The notes under the pieces: generated by a model
Database searches by the model: none
What the model was told of the DNA's origin: nothing
Seen by the model: only the letters and a program-made list of their open reading frames with translations
Program-made: the position numbers and the translations under genes
In this document: positions 7,083-16,800 of the stretch, one piece after another
Layout: every line of letters begins with the position of its first letter
Position numbering within the stretch: the first letter of the stretch is position 1
DNA from: Polynucleobacter sp. MWH-HuK1
GTDB lineage: Bacteria; Pseudomonadota; Gammaproteobacteria; Burkholderiales; Burkholderiaceae
DNA length: 64,000 nucleotides
Assembly: GCF_018881815.1 (NCBI RefSeq)
Contig: NZ_JACVPP010000001.1
Span: 983,040-1,047,039 of the forward strand
Reading direction: 5' to 3'

Positions 7083-9161
7083 ATGAAGCATCAAGATGTT
7101 TTGCGTTATCAAAGCAGGCTCGCCTGGTTTTCATCAATTGCATTATTGTGCGGGACTGCTTTTTCAAGTTGGGTAAAGGCTCAAGACATCGAATTACCCA
7201 GAATTGATATTGTTGGTCGTGAGCAAAATGCCTCTAGCAAAATTCCTGGAACAGTCGATGTGATTGATCAGAAGCGGATGGAGGAGTTGCAACCTCAATC
7301 ACTGCAGGATGTATTAAGAACGGTTCCTGGCGTCAATATTCGCGGGGATGAGGGAGGTTTTGGAGCTATTCCAAATATCGGCATACGAGGCTTAAATCCA
7401 GCCCGCAGTACAAAAGTGCTATTGCTAGAGGACGGCGCACCAATTCAGCCTAGTTTATTTATTTCCAATGCTTCATATTACAGCCCCCCAGTGGAGCGAA
7501 TTGGAGGAATAGAGGTGTTAAAGGGCGCATCAGGTCTTCAGTATGGCCCCTCTAATATCGGCGGCGTAGTTAATTACCTGACAAAAACACCGTCACAGGG
7601 TTTTAAGTTAACCGGTAAGGTTGGTAACTATGGATATCGATTGGCAGAGATAGAAGCTGGAGGTAAGTCATCGTCAAACGGTGCAGTTGGCGGTATTAAC
7701 TTGATTCAGTCTGAGTCCAATGGCTATCAAGGAAATGGTTTTAAGATGTACGACATCTTGATGAAGGGTGGTATTGAGATTGCGCAAAATCAGTGGTTAA
7801 GTGTCAAGTATACGCATTACGATAACAATATCAATACGTCCTATGTGGGTCTGCGCCCCACTCAATATATCAATCGCATGAGAGATAATCCGGCGCCCAA
7901 TGATCGCTTTATTACCCAAAGAAATGCCGTAGATATAAATCACTCTTTGGAAATTGATTCAGATACCAAAATTAATACTTTGATGTATTGGAGTAAGTTA
8001 ACTAGAGACTATTGGCGGCAAAGTATTGTGAAGCGCACCCAAGATGCTACGATTTTTAAGACCTGCAATGTTGGCTCAGACTGTCAAGTCGGTCGTAATC
8101 GAGAGTTTCAAATGTTGGGCATAGACTCACGAGTAAATCATGCTTATAAAGCTTTAGGAATCGCTAACGAGGCTGAGTTTGGTGTGCGTTTGCATACAGA
8201 ATCCCAAATCAATCAGTTGGTGAGTTCAAGAACATTGGCTTATTCCGGGCGCGTTTCGCTCCATGAGGACAATAAGGCTAACTCAATTGCCTTGTATGGT
8301 CAGAATCGATTTTTGTTAACAGATAACTTCGCATTAATTCCAGGAGTGCGAGTCGAGAGTTATAACCAGACTCGCTCAAATGTGATCACCGGTAAATCGG
8401 GTAGCGCAAAAAATGTGGAAACCATTCCGCAAATTGGTGCGACATGGCAGCTCATACCGCAAGCACAAGCATATGGCAGTATTTATAAAGGGTTTGCGCC
8501 GGCTCAATTGGCGACAGCGATTGACGATAAAGGTGTTGATCAGCAACTTGCGCCAGAGCGCTCCACTAATATGGAATTAGGTTTGCGCGGACGCTCAGGA
8601 GCTTTCTCTTATGATTCGGCCATCTTTAGCATGAACTTTAGCAATCAAATTGTGAATCAAAGTTTGGCCGCGGGAATTTCCAAAGCAAATGGTGGTAAGA
8701 GTTTGCACCAGGGTGCTGAGGCATCCTTAGGTTATGAGTTTGGTCGTGGTTGGGCTATAAACGTTAACGCTACCTACATACCGGTTGCAAAGTTTGTTGG
8801 GACGAATTCTTTGGGGCGCGATGGTAACCGAATTCCTTACACTCCTAAGCTCACTTCTAACTTTGGCGTGAGTTATGAAAAGAATGGCTTCAATACTTTG
8901 GTGAGCCTAAATTTTGTTTCTGCCCAGTATGCCGACTCAGCAAATACTGTCGCTCCTAATATCATTGGAACTCTAGGTGAGGTTCCTTCTTTTGCAACCG
9001 TGAACTGGAGTGCTAACTACGCCATTAATAAAGATTGGAAGGTATTTGGTGTCATCAATAACGTATTTGATAAGCGCTATATTTCTAGTCGTAGTCCAGA
9101 TGGAATTTTTGCTGGGGCGCCACTCAACTTTCAGGCTGGCATGAGCTATCAGTTTAATTAA
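7083..9161 (+). CDS. TonB-dependent outer-membrane receptor (iron siderophore or heme type, FecA-like)
   Basis: The 692-residue protein has a signal peptide ending near VKAQD and a TonB-box-like stretch LPRIDIVG. A plug domain occupies about 55-170 (LQDVLRTVPGVNIRGDEG, IEVLKGASGLQYGPSNIGG), and a 22-strand barrel follows. The barrel section includes SIYKGFAPAQ and ends GMSYQFN. The plug resembles ferric-dicitrate receptors of the FecA type. The FRAP and NPNL motifs of classic heme receptors are not apparent, although the neighbouring hemP would fit heme. It should import a ferric chelate into the periplasm with energy from the adjacent TonB. A good GGAG ribosome-binding site precedes the ATG. 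No ABC transporter genes are nearby. Confidence 0.9.
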   Translation: MKHQDVLRYQSRLAWFSSIALLCGTAFSSWVKAQDIELPRIDIVGREQNASSKIPGTVDVIDQKRMEELQPQSLQDVLRTVPGVNIRGDEGGFGAIPNIGIRGLNPARSTKVLLLEDGAPIQPSLFISNASYYSPPVERIGGIEVLKGASGLQYGPSNIGGVVNYLTKTPSQGFKLTGKVGNYGYRLAEIEAGGKSSSNGAVGGINLIQSESNGYQGNGFKMYDILMKGGIEIAQNQWLSVKYTHYDNNINTSYVGLRPTQYINRMRDNPAPNDRFITQRNAVDINHSLEIDSDTKINTLMYWSKLTRDYWRQSIVKRTQDATIFKTCNVGSDCQVGRNREFQMLGIDSRVNHAYKALGIANEAEFGVRLHTESQINQLVSSRTLAYSGRVSLHEDNKANSIALYGQNRFLLTDNFALIPGVRVESYNQTRSNVITGKSGSAKNVETIPQIGATWQLIPQAQAYGSIYKGFAPAQLATAIDDKGVDQQLAPERSTNMELGLRGRSGAFSYDSAIFSMNFSNQIVNQSLAAGISKANGGKSLHQGAEASLGYEFGRGWAINVNATYIPVAKFVGTNSLGRDGNRIPYTPKLTSNFGVSYEKNGFNTLVSLNFVSAQYADSANTVAPNIIGTLGEVPSFATVNWSANYAINKDWKVFGVINNVFDKRYISSRSPDGIFAGAPLNFQAGMSYQFN

Positions 9162-9194
9162 CGCATCATATTAATTCGTTTAGAGGAAAGCAAG

Positions 9195-9216
9195 ACGCCA
9201 CCCTGGTGGGTGGCGT
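9195..9216. terminator. Hairpin between convergent receptor gene and ssrA
   Basis: ACGCCACCC and GGGTGGCGT form a perfect 9-bp stem with a TGGT loop, 33 nt past the receptor stop. It has no U-tract on the plus strand and only a mixed pyrimidine stretch (CTTGCTTTCC) on the minus strand. It could end both the receptor mRNA and the tmRNA precursor, though it is not a textbook intrinsic terminator. Confidence 0.45.
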
Positions 9217-9238
9217 TGGACTGTTACAGACTTAAAAA

Positions 9239-9597
9239 TGGTGGAACCGGCGGGAATCGAACCCGCGTCCGCAAATCCTCCACAACAAGTTCTACATACT
9301 TAGTCATATCATTTGATTTAATCAGTTAGGCACGGACTGACACGTTCCTCGCTGACGATTCACTAAGTTTTCGTACTATTCTTCGTGACGCAAAATAGTC
9401 TTATCTCTTGTATATGACCCTGATGTAGCTTGCGCTACCTGACCCAAGAGAGAATCAGTTCAGGGGCAACCGCAATTAAGCGGCTAGTGCGTAACGTTCG
9501 TCGTTAGCAGTTATTACATTCCCATTGATTTACGAGATAACGGGTCCTCGGTATGCCCTTGATGCTTTGTAATCCACGTCGAAACCATGTCGGTCCC
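9239..9597 (-). ncRNA. ssrA: Transfer-messenger RNA (tmRNA)
   Basis: On the minus strand the RNA opens with GGGACCGACATGGTTTCGAC and closes with GGTTCGATTCCCGCCGGTTCCACCA. GGGACCG pairs with CGGTTCC to give the 7-bp acceptor stem, followed by ACCA. The T-arm sequence GTTCGATTCCC is intact. The internal reading frame (9508-9476) encodes ANDERYALAA and a TAA stop, the tag typical of Burkholderiales, with GCT as the resume codon. The length is about 359 nt. tmRNA rescues stalled ribosomes together with SmpB, which is not in this window. Ends were set from the acceptor stem; the 5' end assumes normal RNase P processing. A direct strand of ORFs drawn across this region is spurious. Confidence 0.97.
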
Positions 9598-9623
9598 AGA
9601 TTGCATGCATTGGAACTTCTTAT

Positions 9624-9644
9624 TTTAAAGCCGCTAGCTTTAAA
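9624..9644. repeat. Inverted repeat between gph and ssrA
   Basis: TTTAAAGC and GCTTTAAA flank a CGCTA loop as a perfect 8-bp inverted repeat. It lies just after the gph stop and 27 nt upstream of the tmRNA 5' end. It could be a weak gph terminator. It also overlaps a minus-strand TTCAAC / TAAAAT pair that might be the ssrA promoter. Its function is undetermined. Confidence 0.4.
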
Positions 9645-9657
9645 TTGTTGAATATCT

Positions 9658-10338
9658 TTAGCCCCTGTTGGGAAAGATGATTTGCAATAAATCGAGGGGA
9701 TTATTAGCGATGTAATCGGCTCCCCAGGCCTCTGGAGGCTCTTTGCAGCCACAGTAGCCATAAGTGGCAGCGACAGTCTTCATCCCGGCAGCTTTGCCTG
9801 CCAAAACGTCTCTAATATCGTCCCCAATATAAATGGATTTACTTGGATCAATCTTGCTGATTCTGGCTGCATGAAGAATCGGCTCCGGATGCGGCTTCGA
9901 ATAAGGGGTAGTGTCCCCAGAAACAGTGGAAACAGCGCGCTGACGAAGACCCATGAGATCGGTTAGAGGGTTGGTAAAGCGCTCACTTTTGTTGGTTATA
10001 ATTCCCCAGGGTAGGCTGGCGGCATCCATTTGATCAAGTAAATGGTCAATTCCATCAAATAGCTTGCTATGAACCAGCAGAGCTTTTTCGTAATTGCTGA
10101 AAAACTCATCACGGAGTGCAACAAAATCCTCGTGATCTGGACTGATCCCAAAGGCGCCTTCAAGTAAGCCACGAGCTCCAGCTGAGGCATAAGGGCGCAG
10201 AAACTCATAGGGCTTAGGAGTGAGGTTGCGGGCAACTAACAATTTATTGGTTGCAGCAACCAAATCTGGTGCGGTATCCGCTAGCGTGCCATCTAGGTCA
10301 AAAAAGATGCCTTCGTAGGGGCTGAAAAGCTTGCTCAT
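9658..10338 (-). CDS. gph: Phosphoglycolate phosphatase (HAD subfamily IA)
   Basis: The 226-residue protein begins with the HAD nucleophile motif FFDLDGTLADTAPDL. It also has motif II within WGIITNKSER, and the acidic motif IYIGDDIRDVLAGKAAGM with the two metal-binding aspartates. Family members hydrolyse 2-phosphoglycolate, for example that released during repair of oxidised DNA 3' ends. HAD enzymes are promiscuous, so substrate assignment relies on the context. The gene directly follows ubiG (8-nt gap), and ubiG-gph is a conserved pair in proteobacteria. The length is close to E. coli Gph minus a few terminal residues. Confidence 0.9.
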   Translation of the reverse strand: MSKLFSPYEGIFFDLDGTLADTAPDLVAATNKLLVARNLTPKPYEFLRPYASAGARGLLEGAFGISPDHEDFVALRDEFFSNYEKALLVHSKLFDGIDHLLDQMDAASLPWGIITNKSERFTNPLTDLMGLRQRAVSTVSGDTTPYSKPHPEPILHAARISKIDPSKSIYIGDDIRDVLAGKAAGMKTVAATYGYCGCKEPPEAWGADYIANNPLDLLQIIFPNRG

Positions 10339-10346
10339 CTATTGAA

Positions 10347-11036
10347 TTACTTTCTAACGGCGATCATGTAGTTCACATCTACGTCATCACCCAGGCTATA
10401 CACCTGCGTCAGTGGGTTGTAGCTCAAACCTTTGATGCCAGCCATCTCCAGTCCCGCATGTCGCGTAAACGCAACCAACTCAGAAGGCTTAATGAATTTG
10501 GCATATTCGTGAGTACCTTTAGGAAGCAATTTAAGAATATATTCGGCGCCAATAATCGCAAATAGGTAGGATTTAGGGCTGCGATTGAGGGTGCTAAAAA
10601 ATAATGTGCCTCCAGGTTTGCAGAGTTTGGCGCAAGCACGGACTACAGAAGCTGGATCAGGGACGTGTTCAAGCATTTCCATGCAGGTCACCACGTCGTA
10701 TTGTTCTGGTTGTTCTTCTGCAAGAGCTTCTGCAGAGATAGGGCGATATGTGAGGTTTGCTCCCACTTCAAGTGCATGTAACTCTGCTACTTTGAGAGCC
10801 TTCTCGGATAAATCAATACCTGTTGTATCTGCACCTGATTGTGAAATGGATTCTGCCAATATGCCGCCACCGCAACCAATATCAACTACCTTTTTGCCAT
10901 TCAGATCAACAAAGGATTTAATCCAATCCAATCGCAAAGGATTGATAGCGTGCAGAGGTTTGAATTCGCTATTAGGATCCCACCAGCGATGGGCTAGGGC
11001 GCTAAATTTGGCGATTTCTGACTGGTCGACGTTCAT
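10347..11036 (-). CDS. ubiG: Ubiquinone biosynthesis O-methyltransferase UbiG
   Basis: The 229-residue protein starts with [20 protein letters not shown], a diagnostic UbiG sequence. It has the SAM-binding loop [16 protein letters not shown] at about residues 50-65, and later EMLEHVPDP. UbiG carries out both O-methylations in ubiquinone synthesis. It lies upstream of gph on the same strand and downstream of the OmpA-domain gene, separated from it by a strong terminator. It therefore probably has its own promoter between 11036 and 11090. All parts expected of the family are present. Confidence 0.95.
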   Translation of the reverse strand: MNVDQSEIAKFSALAHRWWDPNSEFKPLHAINPLRLDWIKSFVDLNGKKVVDIGCGGGILAESISQSGADTTGIDLSEKALKVAELHALEVGANLTYRPISAEALAEEQPEQYDVVTCMEMLEHVPDPASVVRACAKLCKPGGTLFFSTLNRSPKSYLFAIIGAEYILKLLPKGTHEYAKFIKPSELVAFTRHAGLEMAGIKGLSYNPLTQVYSLGDDVDVNYMIAVRK

Positions 11037-11089
11037 GGTGATTAGGTATCTGCAAAGCTATTAGAGAAGTTTATGAATATAGCGGAAAT

Positions 11090-11118
11090 AAAAAAGCCCG
11101 CTAGAAGCGGGCTTTTTT
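11090..11118 (-). terminator. Intrinsic terminator of the OmpA-domain gene
   Basis: AAAAAAGCCCGC-TAGAA-GCGGGCTTTTTT is a perfect GC-rich hairpin with flanking A and T tracts, so it can work in both directions. It lies 15 nt beyond the stop of the minus-strand OmpA-domain gene and shields ubiG from readthrough. Confidence 0.92.
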
Positions 11119-11132
11119 ACAAGTAAAGTGAA

Positions 11133-11702
11133 TTACTTAGCTGCTGTACCAACAACTTCGATGTCAGTACGGCGGTTCTTAGCGCGGCCTTCAGCAGTTG
11201 CATTTGATGCAACTGGATTGCTCTTACCTTTAGATTCTGTGTAGATGCGGCTACCGTCAACACCCTTGCTTACCAAGTATGTCTTAACAGATTGCGCACG
11301 ACGCTGACCGAGGGCCATGTTGTATGCATCTGTACCAACGCTATCAGTGTTACCAACAGCAATAATTACTTCTAACTTGATCTTGCTCAAGTCACGAGCG
11401 ATCTTGTCCAAAGTAGCTTTGCCTTCTGGTTTCAAGTCAGATTTGTTGAAGTCATAAAGTGTGTCAGCTTGCAAAGTGATTTTGCTTTGGCTTACACCAG
11501 AAGCAGCTGCTTTAGGAGCCAATGCACCGTCACAACCTTTGGCTGCAGTAGCAGGTGTCCAGTTGCTATCACGCCAGCACAATGTGCCATCGCTGTTTTT
11601 CCAATTCAAGCCAGAGCTGTTTTCCCAGTTATCAGATGCAATTGCTGCAGAAGCAGAAACGGTGATAACAGAAGCCAGCAACACTTTTAGGGTTTTGTTC
11701 AT
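11133..11702 (-). CDS. OmpA-family peptidoglycan-associated outer-membrane protein
   Basis: This 189-residue exported protein has a clear signal peptide (LLASVITVSASAAIASD). A short Trp-rich segment, SDNWENSSGLNWKNSDGTLC, follows. The OmpA C-terminal domain spans about 75-185, with TLYDFNKSDLKPEG, VGNTDSVGTDAYNMALGQRR and the ending GRAKNRRTDIEV. This domain binds diaminopimelate of peptidoglycan. There is no eight-stranded barrel and no lipobox, so it is an OmpA/Pal-like periplasmic or surface protein and not a porin. GAGGA lies about 7 nt upstream of the ATG. The gene is divergent from gyrA, and high expression is likely given its strong terminator. Two cysteines in the N-terminal part may form a disulfide. 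Confidence 0.9.
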   Translation of the reverse strand: MNKTLKVLLASVITVSASAAIASDNWENSSGLNWKNSDGTLCWRDSNWTPATAAKGCDGALAPKAAASGVSQSKITLQADTLYDFNKSDLKPEGKATLDKIARDLSKIKLEVIIAVGNTDSVGTDAYNMALGQRRAQSVKTYLVSKGVDGSRIYTESKGKSNPVASNATAEGRAKNRRTDIEVVGTAAK

Positions 11703-11861
11703 TTTTAGTCCTCAAAAATCTCTTTTTTAATTAAAGTCAAACTTAAATGTAATTCGCCCTACCTTGATGCAAAAACTGCAAAGCGACACATCTCAATTTC
11801 GTACAAACTGACAGAATCTTAGCATAGGGCCTACCTGTCATCAAAATGATATTATTTCTAG

Positions 11862-14570
11862 ATGGAACAAGCCGCTAAAGAAACACTACCAATATCCCTC
11901 GAAGACGAAATGCGGCGGTCCTATTTGGACTACGCAATGAGCGTCATCGTCGGCAGAGCCCTGCCAGACGTGCGTGATGGCCTCAAACCGGTTCACCGCC
12001 GGGTCTTATTTGCGATGTATGAATTAAACAACGATTGGAACCGAGCTTACAAAAAATCTGCCCGTATAGTTGGCGATGTAATCGGTAAATACCACCCGCA
12101 CGGTGATTCTGCGGTGTATGACACGATCGTTCGGATGGCTCAGGACTTCTCCCTGCGCTATATGCTGGTTGACGGGCAGGGTAACTTTGGCTCTGTGGAC
12201 GGCGATAACGCTGCTGCGATGCGGTATACCGAGATCCGCCTCCGCAAGATCGCCCATGAGCTTTTGGCCGATTTGGACAAGGAAACAGTCGATTTTGGGC
12301 CAAATTACGACGGTAGCGAGAAAGAGCCCCTGATTCTGCCTGCCAAAGTGCCTAATTTGCTCATAAATGGCAGTTCTGGCATTGCAGTGGGTATGGCTAC
12401 CAATATTCCTCCTCATAACCTGGATGAGGTGGTTTCAGCCTGTCTGCACGTGCTTCACAACCCAGAATGCACAATTGATGAACTCATTGAGATCATTCCA
12501 GCTCCCGATTTCCCTACTGCCGGCATCATTTATGGCGTTCAAGGGGTTCGCGAGGGCTACCGCACTGGCCGTGGCCGTGTGGTTATGCGTGCAAAGACTC
12601 ACTTCGAAGATTTGGATAAGGGCGCGCGTCAAGCAATCATCGTTGACGAATTGCCATACCAAGTTAATAAAAAGAATTTGCTCGAGCGCATTGCAGAGTT
12701 AGTGAACGAGAAAAAAGTTGAAGGCATTTCTGATTTGCGTGATGAATCAGATAAATCCGGTATGCGAGTTGTAATTGAGCTCAAGCGCGGCGAAGTGCCT
12801 GAAGTCGTTCTTAATAATTTGTATAAGAGTACTCAGCTACAAGATAACTTTGGTATGAACATGGTGGCATTGGTAGACAACCAACCACGCTTGTTGAATT
12901 TGAAGCAAATGCTGGAGTACTTCTTGCAGCATCGTCGTGAAGTGGTTACACGCCGTACGATTTTTGAATTACGTAAAGCGCGCGATCGTGGTCACGTCTT
13001 GGAAGGTTTAGCGGTTGCATTAGCAAACATCGACGAGTTCATCGCGATTATTAAAGCTGCTGCGAACCCGGTGATTGCTAAACAAGAGTTAATGGGTAAA
13101 GCATGGGATTCATCGATGGTACGCGAGATGCTAGCGCGTGCTGAGACCGATACCCCAGGAGGCCGAAACGCTTATCGCCCAGAGGGATTGTTGCCTGAGT
13201 ACGGTATGCAAACTACTGGCTTGTATCGTTTATCAGATAGTCAAGCGCAAGAAATTTTGCAGATGCGTTTGCAACGTTTGACTGGTCTTGAGCAAGACAA
13301 GATTGTTAACGAATACAAAGAAGTCATGGCGGAGATTTCTGACTTACTCGATTTGTTAGCGAAGCCAGAGCGTGTAACTCAAGTGATTGAAACTGAATTA
13401 AAAGAAGTTCAATCTGAATTTGGTATTGCTGGTGGCGATACAGGTCGTCGTTCATTTATTGAAATGAATGCAACCGAACTCTTCACTGAAGATTTAATTA
13501 CGCCGCAAGATTTGGTGGTGACACTCTCAAATACTGGTTATATGAAGAGTCAGCCGCTGAGTGAATACCGTGCGCAAAAACGTGGTGGACGCGGTAAGCA
13601 AGCTGCTGCCACTAAAAACGAAGATTGGATCGAAACACTCTTCGTAGCGAATACGCACGATACGATCTTGTGCTTCTCTGATCGTGGTCGCATGTATTGG
13701 CTAAAGGTCTGGGAAGTTCCACAAGGAAGTCGTGCCTCCCGCGGCAAGCCTATCGTCAATATGTTCCCGCTGATTGAAGGCGAGAAGATTACGGTGATTT
13801 TACCAATTAAGGGTTACCAAGACGATCAGTATGTATTCATGGCTACTAGCTTGGGTACTGTGAAGAAGACGCGTTTGTCTGATTTCTCTAACCCACGTAA
13901 GGCCGGCATTATTGCTGTCGACTTGAATGAAAACGACTTCTTGGTTGGCGCTGCCATTACAGACGGTCAACATGATGTAATGTTGTTCTCTGACGCTGGT
14001 AAGGCAGTGCGCTTTGATGAGAACGATGTTCGCCCAATGGGCCGTACCGCACGCGGTGTACGCGGTATGAATTTAGGCGAAGGTCATCAAGTGATTGCGA
14101 TGTTAGTCGCTCCAGCTGAGGCTGCGGAAGGTGTTGAAGCAACTGTTGTTGATGTAAACGGCATTGCGATTCCAAGTAGCGTATTGACTGCTACAGAGAA
14201 TGGTTATGGCAAACGCACGCCGATCGCTGAATATACCCGTCATGGTCGCGGTACTAAAGGCATGATTGCTATTCAGACTTCAGAGCGTAACGGTAAGGTT
14301 GTAGCAGCCGCACTGGTTTCTCCAGAAGATCAAATCATGTTGATCACTACTGGCGGTGTCTTGGTGCGCACACGTGTTTCTGAAATCCGTGAGATGGGTC
14401 GCGCTACTCAAGGCGTAACTTTGATTAACGTGGATGAAGGTACTCGTTTGTCTGGCTTACAACGTATTGCTGAAAGCGACTCAGATGATGACGCTGACGA
14501 TGCAGAAGAAGGCGATATCAGTGCGGACCCAGCAGCTGACAATGCTGACGACACGGCAGGTGACGCTTAA
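11862..14570 (+). CDS. gyrA: DNA gyrase subunit A
   Basis: The 902-residue protein shows the full GyrA layout: a winged-helix/tower breakage-reunion domain, then six beta-propeller blades from about residue 530, then an acidic tail. The catalytic tyrosine falls at 122 (AAMRYTEI) with Arg121, matching E. coli numbering. The quinolone-resistance region reads [17 protein letters not shown] with Ser83 and Asp87, the drug-sensitive residues. A GyrA-box-like KRGGRGK occurs near residue 570. The tail, rich in Asp and Glu after 870, is typical of negatively supercoiling gyrases. No Shine-Dalgarno sequence is obvious before the ATG. A palindrome spans the stop codon, and serC follows 26 nt later. Confidence 0.98.
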   Translation: MEQAAKETLPISLEDEMRRSYLDYAMSVIVGRALPDVRDGLKPVHRRVLFAMYELNNDWNRAYKKSARIVGDVIGKYHPHGDSAVYDTIVRMAQDFSLRYMLVDGQGNFGSVDGDNAAAMRYTEIRLRKIAHELLADLDKETVDFGPNYDGSEKEPLILPAKVPNLLINGSSGIAVGMATNIPPHNLDEVVSACLHVLHNPECTIDELIEIIPAPDFPTAGIIYGVQGVREGYRTGRGRVVMRAKTHFEDLDKGARQAIIVDELPYQVNKKNLLERIAELVNEKKVEGISDLRDESDKSGMRVVIELKRGEVPEVVLNNLYKSTQLQDNFGMNMVALVDNQPRLLNLKQMLEYFLQHRREVVTRRTIFELRKARDRGHVLEGLAVALANIDEFIAIIKAAANPVIAKQELMGKAWDSSMVREMLARAETDTPGGRNAYRPEGLLPEYGMQTTGLYRLSDSQAQEILQMRLQRLTGLEQDKIVNEYKEVMAEISDLLDLLAKPERVTQVIETELKEVQSEFGIAGGDTGRRSFIEMNATELFTEDLITPQDLVVTLSNTGYMKSQPLSEYRAQKRGGRGKQAAATKNEDWIETLFVANTHDTILCFSDRGRMYWLKVWEVPQGSRASRGKPIVNMFPLIEGEKITVILPIKGYQDDQYVFMATSLGTVKKTRLSDFSNPRKAGIIAVDLNENDFLVGAAITDGQHDVMLFSDAGKAVRFDENDVRPMGRTARGVRGMNLGEGHQVIAMLVAPAEAAEGVEATVVDVNGIAIPSSVLTATENGYGKRTPIAEYTRHGRGTKGMIAIQTSERNGKVVAAALVSPEDQIMLITTGGVLVRTRVSEIREMGRATQGVTLINVDEGTRLSGLQRIAESDSDDDADDAEEGDISADPAADNADDTAGDA

Positions 14571-14579
14571 GCGTCACCT
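14558..14579 (+). other. Perfect hairpin spanning the gyrA stop codon
   Basis: AGGTGACGC-TTAA-GCGTCACCT is a 22-nt perfect inverted repeat with the gyrA TAA stop inside the loop. It has no U-run after it (TTAGACTAG), so it is not a standard terminator. It may modulate readthrough or mRNA stability between gyrA and serC, or protect the gyrA 3' end. Confidence 0.6.
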
Positions 14580-14596
14580 TTAGACTAGACCACATC

Positions 14597-15694
14597 ATGA
14601 CTTTTGACCGCCGCATTTTTAATTTCGCTGCGGGGCCTGCTACTTTGCCTGAAGAGGTATTGAAGCAGGCTGCCGATGAAATGCTGAACTGGCGTGGACT
14701 TGGAACGAGTGTGATGGAAATTAGCCATCGCAGTAAAGAGTTCATGGAGGTCTATGAAGAAGTCATTCAGGACCTTCGTGCGCTCATGAATATTCCAGAT
14801 TCATATGAGATCTTGCTCTTGCAAGGGGGTGGTCTTGGTCAAAATGCAGCGATTCCAATGAATCTTATGCCGTTGGCTAAGAATGGCCCTAAGGCCGATT
14901 TCTTGGTAACGGGTATTTGGTCAGAAAAATCATATAAAGAAGCGCAAAAATATGGCATAGCAAATTTAGCTGCGTCCTCTGCTGCCGAAAAATTTAACAC
15001 GATTCCTGCTAGATCTACTTGGCAATTATCAAGTGATGCTGCTTACGTGCATTACTGCGCGAATGAAACTATTGGCGGCGTAGAGTTTCCAGATGTGCCA
15101 GATGTCGGCGACATGCTATTGGTTGCTGATATCTCTAGCAACATTCTGTCAAAAGAGATGGATGTGAATAAATGCGCCGTTTGGTTTGGTGGGGCGCAAA
15201 AAAATATTGGCCCCTCTGGTGTGACGATTGTGATTGTGCGCAAAGATTTAATTGGTCACAGCATGGGCATCACACCAACAATTTGGGATTGGGCAGTGCA
15301 AGCCAATACTCAGTCCATGATTAATACTCCGCCTACTTTCTCCATCTATATGGCTGGCTTGGGCTTTAAGTGGTTGCTCAAGCAAGGCGGCGTTAAGGTA
15401 ATTGAAAAACGCAATCAAGAAAAAGCAGAGTTGCTCTATAACTTCTTAGATCAAAGTAGTCTCTATGAAAATCGTGTCTCAAAAGAATATCGCTCACGCA
15501 TGAACGTGACTTTCTTCTTAAAAGATGAGAGTCTGAACGCAGAGTTTTTGGCCCAATCAAATTCGGCTGGTTTAGTTGCCCTGCGTGGTCATAAAGCCGC
15601 GGGCGGCATGCGTGCAAGCATCTATAACGCTATGCCAATTGAAGGTGTAAAAGCCTTGGTGGAATTTATGAGCGACTTTGAAAGGCGGGCTTAA
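14597..15694 (+). CDS. serC: Phosphoserine aminotransferase
   Basis: The 365-residue PLP enzyme starts FNFAAGPATLPEEVLKQA and contains SVMEISHRSKEF. The PLP lysine lies at 202 in WFGGAQKNIGPSG. It transfers the amino group from glutamate to 3-phosphohydroxypyruvate in serine synthesis, and also acts in pyridoxal phosphate synthesis. Its final bases overlap the pheA start, so translation is coupled. It opens the conserved serC-pheA-hisC-tyrA-aroA-cmk block, which links serine and aromatic amino acid synthesis and is a known betaproteobacterial arrangement. Confidence 0.97.
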   Translation: MTFDRRIFNFAAGPATLPEEVLKQAADEMLNWRGLGTSVMEISHRSKEFMEVYEEVIQDLRALMNIPDSYEILLLQGGGLGQNAAIPMNLMPLAKNGPKADFLVTGIWSEKSYKEAQKYGIANLAASSAAEKFNTIPARSTWQLSSDAAYVHYCANETIGGVEFPDVPDVGDMLLVADISSNILSKEMDVNKCAVWFGGAQKNIGPSGVTIVIVRKDLIGHSMGITPTIWDWAVQANTQSMINTPPTFSIYMAGLGFKWLLKQGGVKVIEKRNQEKAELLYNFLDQSSLYENRVSKEYRSRMNVTFFLKDESLNAEFLAQSNSAGLVALRGHKAAGGMRASIYNAMPIEGVKALVEFMSDFERRA

Positions 15695-16773
15695 TGAGTA
15701 CGGAAGAACAGCGCCTAGCGCCTATTCGCGACAAAATTGATTCCTTAGATGCGCAGATTTTAGATTTGTTGACTCAGCGCGCAAAAGCAGCGCAAGAGGT
15801 TGGTCATATCAAGGGTGATTTCTTATCACCTGTTTTTCGTCCTGAGCGTGAGCGCCAAGTAGTAGCGCGCTTACAAGAAATTAATAAAGGTCCCTTGCTC
15901 CCGGATGGCATTGCTGCTATTTGGCGTGAGGTGATGTCAGCTTGTAGAGCTTTAGAGGCTCGTCAAACCATTGCTTACCTTGGTCCAGTCGGAACATTTT
16001 CTGAACAAGCTGCGCAAACCTATTTTGGTCACTCCATTGCTGGCTTGCCTTGTGCAAGCTTAGATGAAGTATTTAAGTCGGTAGAGAAGGGCGCAGCGCA
16101 ATTTGGTGTTGTGCCTGTAGAAAACTCCAGTGAAGGTGCGATTTCTCGCACATTAGATTTATTGCTCGACTCCTCAATGCGCATTAGTGGAGAAGTTGTT
16201 TTGCCAATTCGTCATCATCTTTTAACGAAGAGCGGCAATTTAGATGGCGTCACAACAGTGTGTGCGCATGCTCAGGCTTTGGCTCAATGCCAGCAGTGGT
16301 TAAGTGTTCATGCTCCACAACTTAAGCGTCAAGCTGTAAGTAGCAATGCCGAGGCAGCACGTATGGCGGCTGCGGATCCAGCCTTAGCTGCCATTGCAGG
16401 TGATCCTGCACAAGAAGCGTATGGTCTTCAGGCTGTGGCTGCGCAAATTCAGGATGATCCCCATAACCGTACCCGTTTTGTTGTGGTTGGCAACTATGCA
16501 TGTTCACCTACCGGCAAAGATCAAACCTCTTTAGTGCTATCAGTTGATAACCAGCCGGGCGCTGTACATCGCTTGTTAGCGCCCTTGGCTAAACATGGCG
16601 TGTCCATGAATCGCTTTGAATCGCGTCCTGCTCGCAAAGGTACTTGGGAATATCACTTCTACATTGATATTGCTGGCCATGCAGATGATGACAAAGTAGT
16701 GAAGGCGCTGGAAGAGTTGAAGGGTGTTGCTGCTTTTTATAAGAACCTAGGATCTTATCCGCACTCTGCCTGA
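15694..16773 (+). CDS. pheA: Bifunctional chorismate mutase / prephenate dehydratase (P-protein)
   Basis: The 359-residue protein has an AroQ-type chorismate mutase domain at about 1-90 (IRDKIDSLDAQILDLLTQRA). The prephenate dehydratase domain runs from about 95 to 270, with AYLGPVGTFSEQAA, GVVPVENSSEGAI and, near its end, NRTRFVVVG. A C-terminal ACT domain (LVLSVDNQPGAVHRLLAP, NRFESRPARKGTWEYHFYID) binds phenylalanine. ESRP is the classic phenylalanine feedback motif, so allosteric inhibition is expected. The product is phenylpyruvate. It overlaps serC by one base and precedes hisC by 27 nt. Confidence 0.97.
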   Translation: MSTEEQRLAPIRDKIDSLDAQILDLLTQRAKAAQEVGHIKGDFLSPVFRPERERQVVARLQEINKGPLLPDGIAAIWREVMSACRALEARQTIAYLGPVGTFSEQAAQTYFGHSIAGLPCASLDEVFKSVEKGAAQFGVVPVENSSEGAISRTLDLLLDSSMRISGEVVLPIRHHLLTKSGNLDGVTTVCAHAQALAQCQQWLSVHAPQLKRQAVSSNAEAARMAAADPALAAIAGDPAQEAYGLQAVAAQIQDDPHNRTRFVVVGNYACSPTGKDQTSLVLSVDNQPGAVHRLLAPLAKHGVSMNRFESRPARKGTWEYHFYIDIAGHADDDKVVKALEELKGVAAFYKNLGSYPHSA

Positions 16774-16800
16774 TCAATTTAAACTCTGAGTAAAACTCGA

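Noticed and set aside
9504-9761. 85-aa minus-strand ORF at the 5' end of tmRNA
   Set aside because: It overlaps the structured tmRNA and the gph 3' end, and its product has no recognisable motif.
10585-11064. 159-aa plus-strand ORF opposite ubiG
   Set aside because: It is antisense to a fully conserved UbiG and shows no domain.
12024-12416. 130-aa minus-strand ORF inside gyrA
   Set aside because: It is antisense to the conserved active-site region of GyrA.
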